DNA of 64,000 nucleotides from Acidimicrobiaceae bacterium (GTDB lineage Bacteria; Actinomycetota; Acidimicrobiia; Acidimicrobiales; RAAP-2): NCBI GenBank assembly GCA_027451285.1, contig DAIDJP010000016.1, positions 85,055 to 149,054 of the forward strand, read 5' to 3'. Shown piece by piece: positions 1 to 6,864 of this stretch (position 1 is its first letter; each line of letters starts with the position of its first letter). The notes under the pieces were generated by a model. It saw only the letters and a program-made list of their open reading frames with translations, ran no database searches and was not told where the DNA came from. The position numbers and the translations under genes were made by a program.

Positions 1-1
1 A

Positions 2-862
2 GGAGCTCAACTTGAGGGAAACGTGTGGCGGAGAGGCGCCGAGGTCTGGCTGCCACTGTACGAGGGAAAGATGATTCACCAGTACAACCATCGTGACGGT
101 GATTATTCAAAGTACGTTCTGAAGCCAGGTAAGGAGGTGCGCTCCCTGCCCGGACTGTCTGAGAGTGAATTGGCCAATCCCAATCAGCTTGCCTTTCCGC
201 GATACTGGGTTAATGCCACTGATGTGTACGAAGCGCTCGGTATGAAGGTTCCGTGGTTGATTGGTTTCCGCAAATCGACAAACGTGACTACTAATAGGCG
301 CACGTTGATCGTGTCGGCCCTGCCTGTTGCCGCCGTTGGAGACAAGTTGCCACTTCTTCTTCTGAATGAGGATGCTTCAACCAAGTTGTCACTAATCGCA
401 CTCTTGAACTCTTTCGCGGCAGACTACGTCGCACGGCAGAAGATTGGGGGTGCTGACATGAGCCATTTCGTCCTCAAGCAGGTTGCAGTGCCGTCGCCAG
501 CGATGTTGCTGGAATCAGTCTCGTGGAGCGCTGGCTCGACGATCAAGGAGTGGATGGCCCAACGAGCGTTTGAGCTCCTCTACACGGCTGTCGACATGGC
601 GGGCATTGCCAAGGAAGTCGGGTATGGCGGAGCGCCGTTTATGTGGGATCCCGACCGACGTCGTCAGTTACAGGCAGAGCTCGACGCCGCGTGTTTCCTA
701 CTGTACGGGCTTGACCGCGAGGAGATCGGCTACGTGATGGACACGTTCCCAATCGTGCAGCGCAAAGACGAGACCGCATTCGGAGAGTACTTGACCAAGC
801 GCATGGTCCTCGAGAAGTACGACGAGCTCAGCATGTTGCGGGACAAGTGGAAGATCGGATAG
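2..862 (+). CDS. C-terminal part of an Eco57I-like DNA methyltransferase / restriction-modification enzyme (partial)
   Basis: The frame is open to the left window edge, so only the last ~286 residues are present and the catalytic N6-adenine methylase domain lies outside. The block 'LYEGKMIHQYNHR' near the left edge, followed by the tail with 'LLYGLDREEIGYVMDTFPIV' and 'KRMVLEKYDEL', matches the target-recognition and C-terminal region of large Eco57I/type IIG-like methylases as I know them. In that family the region selects the DNA target. It stands upstream of a small XRE regulator. The tracked start at base 23 is only the first in-frame GTG and is not a real start. Family assignment is fairly secure; whether the enzyme also cuts DNA cannot be seen. 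Confidence 0.75.
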   Translation, partial: GAQLEGNVWRRGAEVWLPLYEGKMIHQYNHRDGDYSKYVLKPGKEVRSLPGLSESELANPNQLAFPRYWVNATDVYEALGMKVPWLIGFRKSTNVTTNRRTLIVSALPVAAVGDKLPLLLLNEDASTKLSLIALLNSFAADYVARQKIGGADMSHFVLKQVAVPSPAMLLESVSWSAGSTIKEWMAQRAFELLYTAVDMAGIAKEVGYGGAPFMWDPDRRRQLQAELDAACFLLYGLDREEIGYVMDTFPIVQRKDETAFGEYLTKRMVLEKYDELSMLRDKWKIG

Positions 863-1159
863 GGGCTTGCGCGGGATCTTTACAGGCCGGCGTGCTGCCT
901 TGTTAGAACTCGCTCGTCATGGCCATGGTCTTGAGGGGCAGTTCAATCGTTGGTTAGTAGTGGCGGGTCTCGATCCCGGCACCTTGGGCCGCTGGGCCCT
1001 TGGACAGGGCCGTCGGGGGCTCACTAGCACTCGGGAGATGGGGCGCCGACAGTCAGCGCCGACTGGGACTCGGGACCGCCGCGCCTCGTCGTCGATTGCG
1101 CTGAGGTGATCGATCTGGTGCGAGCCGTCGTCGCGGGATCTGCCGACGCTGGGGGCTGC

Positions 1160-1489
1160 TCAAAGATGTGGTGACGCGTGTCCCGGTGGTGAGGACGTCG
1201 AATCGGTTAGCGCGGCGAGCGCCGTCAACTCGTCGATCAACTCGTCCGGAGTCCGAGTGGCTTGCACGGCCAGCATCCGCCGCGTGTCCTCGTCTCGTGG
1301 TGCCAGTGAGATCTCCATGTCCAGGCCGCAAACGGCGAGCACGGCCTTGAGGCGCTCGAAGGACGGTGTGGCACGCCGTGATTCCCACCGGGCCACCTGT
1401 GGCTGTGCCACCCCGAGACGCTCGGCGAGTTGGCGCTGGGTCAACCCCGCTCGCTTGCGCGCCTCGCGCAGGAGTAGGGCGCTGGTCAT
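1160..1489 (-). CDS. XRE-family helix-turn-helix regulator (antitoxin-like)
   Basis: A 109-residue protein if translation starts at the ATG at 1489. The longer 205-residue ORF has an unlikely, low-complexity N-terminus. Residues ~6-60 form a Cro/C1-type HTH, with 'RKRAGLTQRQLAERLGVAQP' then 'VARWESRRATPSFERLKAVL'. The remaining tail has no recognised domain. Small XRE proteins of this size are often antitoxins or restriction-modification controllers, and the nearby methylase fragment makes the second idea possible. No toxin ORF is evident next to it. Exact role unknown. Confidence 0.7.
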   Translation of the reverse strand: MTSALLLREARKRAGLTQRQLAERLGVAQPQVARWESRRATPSFERLKAVLAVCGLDMEISLAPRDEDTRRMLAVQATRTPDELIDELTALAALTDSTSSPPGHASPHL

Positions 1490-1802
1490 CGCCTCCAGTG
1501 ACAACTGTTCAGCTATCAAGGTGGGCCCCCGCCCTGGCGCCGGGCTTGGGGCGAACGCCAACGGCGCAAGCGAGCATCTAGGGACCTTGGAAGGAGTCGG
1601 TCGTCTCGAAGGGAATGTCGCCCAGAGTTTCAGATTCTGATTCGCGCCGGGAGCACCAGCGAGAAGAGCATTGCCTCTGCGACCAGTCACCAGGGGTACA
1701 GGTAGAAGCTTGACCGCTGAGACCGAAGGGTCGAAGCCGAGTCGGCGTCTACGCCATGGATCTGGGCGGGCAGGCACACCGGAAGCGAGCGACGGGTTCG
1801 CC
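1490..1802. other. Intergenic stretch with no supported gene
   Basis: About 310 bases between two leftward genes. The ORFs that cross it on both strands are low-complexity Arg/Pro/Ala reading frames without recognisable domains. I see no RNA gene or clear repeat. Confidence 0.5.
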
Positions 1803-2135
1803 TCAGCGGGATTGACGGACTCGACAGTGAGCCTGCGTGTAGTCCACGAGATCGTAGATCAGGCCCATCGTCCTTGATCGGAGCGGCTGGTTACGGTGCT
1901 GAGCAGTCGGGCCGTCGCTGTCGTCCCAACCCATGTCCGCCCAAAGCGCCAGTCGCGCCGCCTCGTCCACGGGGGTGACGATCCTCGTGATCTCCTCGGC
2001 AACGTCGTAGTTCCTTCCAGGACGCTTTCGGACCTCGTCCACCAACTGGCGCAACAGGGCCAGCGTCTCGGGCCGAAGTACCTCGGGCGGCCGACCGTAA
2101 CGAATCGCCAGAGTCTCTGCGCTGAACTTGGCCAC
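1803..2135 (-). CDS. Small conserved-looking protein of unknown function
   Basis: The chosen GTG start at 2135 is preceded by AAGGAGGG about 6 bases upstream, a much better start than the tracked one at 2159. It gives ~110 residues. The protein is soluble, with an acidic middle ('LWADMGWDDSDG') and a helical region with 'LALLRQLVDEVRKRPGRNY'. I do not recognise a family. It lies about 310 bases upstream of the XRE gene on the same strand, so cotranscription is uncertain. The strong ribosome binding site supports it being a real gene. Confidence 0.5.
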   Translation of the reverse strand: MAKFSAETLAIRYGRPPEVLRPETLALLRQLVDEVRKRPGRNYDVAEEITRIVTPVDEAARLALWADMGWDDSDGPTAQHRNQPLRSRTMGLIYDLVDYTQAHCRVRQSR

Positions 2136-2560
2136 TGGAGTCCCTCCTTGTACTGGCACCGTCCTCGGAACTGTGTGAGTTCAGTTGCCTAGCGCAGTCA
2201 TGCTCCTTCATCACCTTTCGAGGCCCGCACAGCCACCGAGAGGATCCTCCTGTGCACGAATTCGCTCCTCGAACCTGACCGTGTGGCGGCGTCGACGTGC
2301 ACCGGGTCTCCGTCGTCATCCACGTGGGGATCGGGGACGGGTGTGGATCGTCGTGCGAGTCGAGTGCTGGTCGCATCGGGTCCTCGAGTCAGGAGTCGGC
2401 CGGCGGCCTGGCCCGGGTGACACGCCGGCGCTACTCTCCAACCAGCGACACTCTTGGGGCAGTGAACCGTGCAGAAGTGAGGCGAATGGAGGCGAAAAGT
2501 GGCGAACATCACCGCGAGAACGCCGCTCGAAATACCTCTTCCCATCAGGGAAGAGGTGAC
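2136..2560. other. Intergenic stretch before the leftmost att repeat
   Basis: No convincing gene; the overlapping ORFs on both strands read through the tRNA-derived repeat and lack domains. The only structure noted is a hairpin at 2535-2556 just before the att repeat. None of the GGGCAGG arm heptamers found at the ends of the two elements was seen here. This may therefore be original chromosome flank or an older unrelated insertion. Confidence 0.5.
2535..2556. terminator. Perfect 9-bp stem, 4-base loop hairpin beside the left att repeat
   Basis: CCTCTTCCC - ATCA - GGGAAGAGG. It ends 4 bases before the 45-bp tRNA-derived repeat. There is no U-tract, so it could be a transcription terminator for the flank or a structural feature near the recombination site. 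Confidence 0.4.
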
Positions 2561-2605
2561 TGGAGCGGGCGACGGGAATCGAACCCGCGTTCTCAGCTTG
2601 GGAAG
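2561..2605. repeat. att site: 45-bp copy of the tRNA-Gly 3' end (outermost)
   Basis: Identical over 45 bases to 6704-6748 and to the 3' part of the intact tRNA-Gly gene at 28861-28905. The rest of the tRNA (D arm and 5' acceptor strand) is absent, so this is not a functional gene. It is the displaced tRNA end left by integration and marks the far end of the 4.1 kb sister element. Confidence 0.88.
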
Positions 2606-2689
2606 GAACCCATTTCACTGCGAATCCAGGTTCTTCGTTCCTGATGGAGAGATGGATCTTCGGGTCGTGTACAGGTCCCAATCGATTTT

Positions 2690-2707
2690 GGGCAGGCTGC
2701 GGGCAGG
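2690..2707. promoter_or_regulatory. Arm-type integrase/excisionase site candidate, left end of the CIME
   Basis: Two GGGCAGG heptamers, at 2690 and 2701, in direct orientation 11 bp apart. The first lies 85 bases from the att core. The same paired arrangement recurs at all four element ends, which suggests helically phased protein binding. Confidence 0.6.
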
Positions 2708-2739
2708 CTGAGATCGAACTAACCGGGCCAACGGAACGC

Positions 2740-3420
2740 CTAACCCCCACTTCCAGTCGGGCCCTTGACCAGCGGTGTCACAAAGAGGTGTCCACAGTAG
2801 ATGCCAAAGCCTCGGACGAGACCGATACCGCCCTCGTAGAACGATCGCGCCGTCAGGGTCTCCCGAGTACCGGGCAGAGTGATCCGGATCGCCTGTGTCG
2901 TCGGGCGGGGTCCATCGCATCCAGCACTTTGAATCGTGAACGATACGACGCGGGAACGCGACGTCAATGAGAGTCGAGGGGGTGGCGCACTCGCGGTCCA
3001 CCCACCGAGATAGCCGAGTTGCACACGGCTGGCAGTTACGGTCAAGTGATTTGTGAGTTCCTCGCGGACGATCGGATATCCGCCTATCAAGCAAGTTGAA
3101 AAAGAAGACACCGATGCCCTTACGTCAAGTCCGGCATGTCCCAATCCTCCGGGAATTTCTGATACGCCGAGCAGCTTCACGCGTGCGCTGGGACACGTCA
3201 GTGATTGCGCCGATGAGTTGCTGGGGCCATCGTTCACCTTTGGCGACGGGGCGTAGCGAATAACTCCAATCGCAACTAGACATGCTGCGACGACGATGGT
3301 GAAGAGTGACATCCGGCGTACGCGGCGTCGTCGGGCCTTCTCGCGAGCCTCCTTGATCAGAAGCTCTGCCGGTTCACGCATCACGTCCCGTTCAACCTTT
3401 CCGGTTGGTGTGAACGTCAC
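2740..3420 (-). CDS. Single-pass membrane protein of unknown function with a poly-Arg juxtamembrane motif
   Basis: 226 residues, GTG start with AAGGAGG 7 bases upstream. The N-terminal ~35 cytoplasmic residues contain 'LLIKEAREKARRRRVRR', followed by one transmembrane segment ('LFTIVVAACLVAIGVI') and a ~165-residue exported domain with four or so cysteines and a beta-rich look. I do not recognise the exported domain; DUF4232-like secreted domains are a loose possibility. The cytoplasmic motif closely resembles that of the beta-propeller protein encoded at 3829-5085. The gene is divergent from the GntR regulator with only 50 bases between them, so a shared control region is likely. Confidence 0.7.
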   Translation of the reverse strand: MTFTPTGKVERDVMREPAELLIKEAREKARRRRVRRMSLFTIVVAACLVAIGVIRYAPSPKVNDGPSNSSAQSLTCPSARVKLLGVSEIPGGLGHAGLDVRASVSSFSTCLIGGYPIVREELTNHLTVTASRVQLGYLGGWTASAPPPRLSLTSRSRVVSFTIQSAGCDGPRPTTQAIRITLPGTRETLTARSFYEGGIGLVRGFGIYCGHLFVTPLVKGPTGSGG

Positions 3421-3451
3421 TGAACCTCCTTGCTCGCGACGGAACTGATGG

Positions 3452-3465
3452 TACTATCAAGAGTA
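3452..3465. promoter_or_regulatory. Possible GntR operator just upstream of the GntR gene
   Basis: Short inverted repeat TACT-ATCAAG-AGTA ending 5 bases before the GntR start codon, in the 50-bp divergent region. There is no Shine-Dalgarno sequence between it and the ATG, so the GntR mRNA may be leaderless. YtrA-type regulators commonly control their own operon. Confidence 0.35.
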
Positions 3466-3470
3466 GTTCT

Positions 3471-3821
3471 ATGCAAACGCCAATCATCAACAGAGACGAA
3501 CCGGTCCCTCTGCACGAGCAGGTGGCCGCCGAAATTCGGCGGGCCATCGCGGACGGCGAAGCCGCTCAGGGTGAACGCCTACCCCCCGCCGTCGACCTAG
3601 CCGGAGTACTAGGCGTGAACAAGAACACGGTGATTCGCGCTCTACACATCCTTCGCGATGAAGGACTGCTCGACTTCACGAGGGGTCGCGGCGTGCGAGT
3701 GGTCGGGACTCCGGAACGCGGAAAGCTCATCGGGAAGATCAATGAGCTCGTCGCATTTGCTCGACAACAGGGTTACCGCAAGGAAGAACTGGCCACCATG
3801 ATTCTGTCGGTCCGCGGGTAG
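3471..3821 (+). CDS. GntR-family transcriptional regulator, YtrA-like
   Basis: 116 residues. The winged HTH occupies residues ~10-75, with 'PLHEQVAAEIRRAIADGEA', 'LPPAVDLAGVLGVNKNTV' and 'LHILRDEGLLDFTRGRGVRV'. Only a short C-terminal helix region follows and no large effector domain, which is the YtrA subfamily layout. These regulators usually repress adjacent membrane or transport genes. It is followed 7 bases later by the membrane beta-propeller gene and is divergent from the other membrane protein, so both are probable targets. Confidence 0.85.
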   Translation: MQTPIINRDEPVPLHEQVAAEIRRAIADGEAAQGERLPPAVDLAGVLGVNKNTVIRALHILRDEGLLDFTRGRGVRVVGTPERGKLIGKINELVAFARQQGYRKEELATMILSVRG

Positions 3822-3828
3822 GACGATC

Positions 3829-5085
3829 GTGTCACGCGTCGACGAGCGGACAGTGCTCATCAGTGACGAGCCGATGGAGGACTTGATCCCCGAAGCTCGG
3901 CAACGCGCGCGCCGCCGCCGCATGATCACCGGCCTCGTCGTTCTAGCAGCGTTGATTGTCATTACCACAGTCTTGAGTGTCGTTGGGGGTAGAGGAGCAA
4001 CTCCGGATCTCTTCCTCACTAACGGCCCGGGTGGAGGGGCTGCAACCAGTGTCATGGTGGACAACGTGGCGAATCTCGCAGGATCCAACACGATCACGGC
4101 CAGTGGCTCGCACGTCTGGGTGACCATCGACGACACCAATTGGAAAGCCCACCCCTTCACCACGAGATACGAGATTGTTGAGCTCAATGCGAGCACGGGA
4201 AAACTCGTTCGCATTATTCACAACGAATCCGGCGATCTCACCTGGCCGCAGGCCATGGCGGTGAGCGGATCGCACCTGTGGGTCGCGGACGAACAGTACT
4301 GGAGACTGACCGAGTTCAACGTCACAAACGGAAGACTGGTTCGCGTAATCAGCGCCAAGGCCGACGGGCTTGCTGATCCCGGCGCCATCGCCGTCAGCGG
4401 CGGTCACGTATGGATCGCGAAAAGTCACGTCGGTGCCAACTCGGTCACCGAGCTCGACGCCAGCAATGGATCTCTGGTGCGAGTCATCAAGGCGAAGGTT
4501 GACGGGTTGAACGGACCGTCGGCGATTGCTTTCAGCGGATCACACGTCTTCGTCCTCAACGCCACTGGTGACTCCGTGACCGAACTCGATGCGAACAGCG
4601 GCGCACTCGTCCGGGTCATCAACTCGCGTGCGGGCTGCTGCGCTCCCCGCCAAGGGACCTTCGAATGGGCCGCGCCCGTGACACTCGCGGTAAGTGGACC
4701 TCACCTCTGGGTAGTGAACCAACACAACGATGCCAATGGCGCGACGTCAGAGAGTTCGGTGGTGGAGTTCGACGTCAGCAACGGATCGCTGGTACGAATC
4801 ATCAGGGCGAAGGCTGATGGACTGTACATCCCGCGCGCCATCGCAGTGCGTCGGGGTCGCGTGTGGGTGGACAATGGCAACAACACGATCTCCGAACTCA
4901 ACGCGAGTAATGGGTCGCTGGTGCGCATTGTCAATGTGAAGCTCGATCCGAAGGGCCTCAACAGCGCCGACGGCATCGCCGTGAGTGGCCCTTACATTGT
5001 CGTTCTTAACATCTACAGCGGCCAGAAGGGTTCGGTCACCGTCATCAATGCGAGAAACGGAAGAATGGTGCGCGTTATCCAATAA
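3829..5085 (+). CDS. Membrane-anchored seven-bladed beta-propeller protein
   Basis: 418 residues, GTG start 7 bases after the GntR stop, so probably cotranscribed. The cytoplasmic N-terminus has 'LIPEARQRARRRRMITG', almost the same motif as in the 2740-3420 protein, followed by one transmembrane helix ('LVVLAALIVITTVLSVVGG'). The outer part has seven repeats of ~50 residues, each with 'VSGSHLWV'-like and 'NGSLVRVI'-like strands. Seven copies of G-x-[LM]-V-R-hydrophobic-hydrophobic can be counted, so a closed seven-bladed YVTN/NHL-type propeller is expected. Such domains bind ligands or partners and are seldom enzymes. Substrate unknown. Confidence 0.8.
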   Translation: MSRVDERTVLISDEPMEDLIPEARQRARRRRMITGLVVLAALIVITTVLSVVGGRGATPDLFLTNGPGGGAATSVMVDNVANLAGSNTITASGSHVWVTIDDTNWKAHPFTTRYEIVELNASTGKLVRIIHNESGDLTWPQAMAVSGSHLWVADEQYWRLTEFNVTNGRLVRVISAKADGLADPGAIAVSGGHVWIAKSHVGANSVTELDASNGSLVRVIKAKVDGLNGPSAIAFSGSHVFVLNATGDSVTELDANSGALVRVINSRAGCCAPRQGTFEWAAPVTLAVSGPHLWVVNQHNDANGATSESSVVEFDVSNGSLVRIIRAKADGLYIPRAIAVRRGRVWVDNGNNTISELNASNGSLVRIVNVKLDPKGLNSADGIAVSGPYIVVLNIYSGQKGSVTVINARNGRMVRVIQ

Positions 5086-5214
5086 GAGGGGAACGTTGCT
5101 CCTCTCATCCCGCAGGCTGGGGGCGGTACCCAGTTGAGTTGATCCGGCTGTCAGATCACCCCAGGTCTCACCGGCGGCCTCCTCGAGGACCTCGTAAGAA
5201 TCTGGGGGAGGTGT

Positions 5215-5244
5215 TAGTATCAGTTACATATCTAACTGATACTA
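5215..5244. promoter_or_regulatory. Perfect 12-bp inverted repeat operator ahead of the Fic gene
   Basis: TAGTATCAGTTA - CATATC - TAACTGATACTA. It abuts the AGGAGAG ribosome binding site of the Fic gene at 5244-5250, so a bound protein would block promoter or ribosome access. The Fic protein has a C-terminal region with winged-helix character, so autoregulation is plausible. Confidence 0.75.
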
Positions 5245-5254
5245 GGAGAGCGCG

Positions 5255-6478
5255 TTGGTATCACGTCGTCCAGCATGGCCGCCGCTCACGTATGAGATCC
5301 TTCCGTGGCGGCCGCAGCTCAGTGACGTCATGTCTCGTCGCATGCGCGAGCGTCATCGCGGTCCCTACGAAGCGGCCCTGGTGCCCCACATCCGAGACGC
5401 CGCGGTCGAACTACCCACGGAGCTCCTCGCTCAAGTGGATGACGCGGGCGCCGAGATTGCACGCTTCGACGCTGATATGGGTCACGAGATAGCCCCGTTC
5501 GCCTCGGTTCTCCTGCGCTCAGAGTCGGCCGCGTCATCGAAAATCGAGCACCTGACCGCTTCGGCTCGCGCCATCGCGGAGGCCGAACTGGGAGTGGGAA
5601 CGCGCAATGCGTCGCTGATCGTCGCCAACCAACGCGCCATGACCGCGGCACTGGCACTCGCAGACCGGATCGACGCTGAAGCCATTCTCGCGATGCACGC
5701 GGCGCTGCTTCACGACACTCGCGCCGACATCACCGGACAGTGGCGCCACGAGCAGGTCTGGATCGGTGGTTCGGACTACGGCCCTCATGGAGCGGCCTTC
5801 GTTCCTCCTCACGAGCGACACGTTCCGGCTCTGATCGACGACCTCGTTGCCTTCATCGCCCGCAACGACCTCACCGTTCTCGCTCACGCGGCGATCGCTC
5901 ACGCCCAGTTCGAGACGATTCACCCGTTCCCCGACGGGAACGGTCGCACGGGAAGGGCACTGGTGCACGCCCAGCTACGTAACAAGGGCTTGACCCGTCA
6001 CGTGACCGTTCCCGTCTCGGCCGGTCTGCTCGCTGACGTTGACGCATACTTCGCGGCGCTCAGCGCGTATCGAGCCGGCGACCTCGCTCCCATCGTCGAA
6101 CGCTTTGCCGTGGCGTCCTTCTCCGCCATCGACAACGGCCGTCGACTGGTTGACGATCTTCGGGCCATCCGGGAGGAGTGGAATGGGCGCATCCGCGCGC
6201 GTCGCAACGCTCTCGCTTGGCGAGTCGCGGACCTGCTCGTGCGCCACCCGGTCCTCAACGCCAACTTGGTCGCCACCGAGCTCGACATCGCTTCGACCAA
6301 CACCTACCGGAGCATCGAGCCGTTGGTGGCCGCTGGCGTCCTCGTCGAGTTCACCGACAAGAAGCGCGATCGACTGTGGCGAGCTCCCGACGTCCTGGCC
6401 GCCGTCGACGCCTTCGCCACCCGGGCGGGGCGGCGACGAGTTCAAGCCGCGCAACCCGATCTCAACCGCCCACGCTGA
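5255..6478 (+). CDS. Fic-domain protein (probable AMP-transferase) with C-terminal winged-helix-like region
   Basis: 407 residues, TTG start with AGGAGAG 4 bases upstream. Residues ~20-120 are a Fic_N-like domain containing the candidate inhibitory helix 'SESAASSKIEHLTAS'. The Fic core has the catalytic loop 'HPFPDGNGRTGRALVHAQL' (HPFx[DE]GNGRxxR complete), so the enzyme should be active in transferring AMP, or another nucleotide, to a protein. Residues ~320-395 resemble a winged HTH ('VATELDIASTNTYRSIEPLV'), usual in this single-chain Fic class. The inhibitory motif SxxxE is followed by His rather than Gly/Asn. Target protein unknown. It is the last gene before the 6704 att repeat. Confidence 0.9.
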   Translation: MVSRRPAWPPLTYEILPWRPQLSDVMSRRMRERHRGPYEAALVPHIRDAAVELPTELLAQVDDAGAEIARFDADMGHEIAPFASVLLRSESAASSKIEHLTASARAIAEAELGVGTRNASLIVANQRAMTAALALADRIDAEAILAMHAALLHDTRADITGQWRHEQVWIGGSDYGPHGAAFVPPHERHVPALIDDLVAFIARNDLTVLAHAAIAHAQFETIHPFPDGNGRTGRALVHAQLRNKGLTRHVTVPVSAGLLADVDAYFAALSAYRAGDLAPIVERFAVASFSAIDNGRRLVDDLRAIREEWNGRIRARRNALAWRVADLLVRHPVLNANLVATELDIASTNTYRSIEPLVAAGVLVEFTDKKRDRLWRAPDVLAAVDAFATRAGRRRVQAAQPDLNRPR

Positions 6479-6592
6479 TAACACGAATTGACGAAAGTGC
6501 GCACGCCTGTTCCAAGCAAGCCCGAGGGTCTGCGGCGGACGTCACCTACTTACTCACTGGCGAGAGGGATTGATCAAGATGCGGGCATCGTT

Positions 6593-6610
6593 GGGCAGGT
6601 TCTGGGCAGG
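6593..6610. promoter_or_regulatory. Arm-type site candidate, right end of the CIME
   Basis: GGGCAGG at 6593 and 6604, 11 bp apart, with the intervening TTCT resembling the ATCT between the first pair at 28727/28738. It sits 94 bases before the 6704 att core. Confidence 0.6.
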
Positions 6611-6703
6611 ATCGATAGTGAATGTCCTGATCGATTCGACCTCGTTACGGCGTGAGCGTGACGGACGACTGCGAAAAATCATCCCGATGATCAGGAGTGA
6701 CGT

Positions 6704-6748
6704 TGGAGCGGGCGACGGGAATCGAACCCGCGTTCTCAGCTTGGGAAG
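6704..6748. repeat. att site: 45-bp copy of the tRNA-Gly 3' end (middle)
   Basis: Same 45 bases as 2561-2605 and 28861-28905. One additional base on each side also matches the 28861 copy. It separates the CIME from the AICE and would be the recombination partner of the tRNA site for AICE excision. Confidence 0.9.
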
Positions 6749-6832
6749 CATCGAGAGCCACTGGGTTCTTCGTCTAGAAGTTCCTGATCACAAGACAAAA
6801 CAGCACTGAGCAGATTGAGCCTTGTGCACTTT

Positions 6833-6850
6833 GGGCACGCCACGGGCAGG
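6833..6850. promoter_or_regulatory. Arm-type site candidate, left end of the AICE
   Basis: GGGCACG at 6833 and GGGCAGG at 6844, 11 bp apart. The first is exactly 85 bases after the att core, the same distance as at the CIME left end. Confidence 0.55.
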
Positions 6851-6864
6851 TTCTTTCTCGCTCC

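Larger units (their letters stand above)
2561..6703. mobile_element. 4.1 kb integrase-less sister element (CIME-like), tandem with the AICE
   Basis: Bounded by two 45-bp tRNA-Gly att copies. Both ends carry a pair of GGGCAGG heptamers 11 bp apart (2690/2701 and 6593/6604), as do the ends of the neighbouring AICE. The left end matches the AICE left end in layout: 'cactg' 11 bases, 'gttcctgat' 32 bases and the first heptamer 85 bases after the core, in both. It contains no integrase, excisionase, Rep or transfer gene. It holds a membrane protein, a GntR regulator, a membrane beta-propeller and a Fic protein. This is the architecture of a cis-mobilizable element; mobility itself is inference. 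Confidence 0.75.

Noticed and set aside
867-1109. 80-residue ORF after the methylase
   Set aside because: Low-complexity Arg/Gly-rich reading frame without RBS or homology pattern.
2561-2605. Possible tRNA-Gly gene (likewise 6704-6748)
   Set aside because: Only the 3' 45 bases match; the D arm and 5' acceptor strand are missing, so these are att remnants.
2316-2750. 144-residue ORF on the minus strand
   Set aside because: It reads through the tRNA-derived att repeat and has no domain; similar frames arise at every copy of this repeat.
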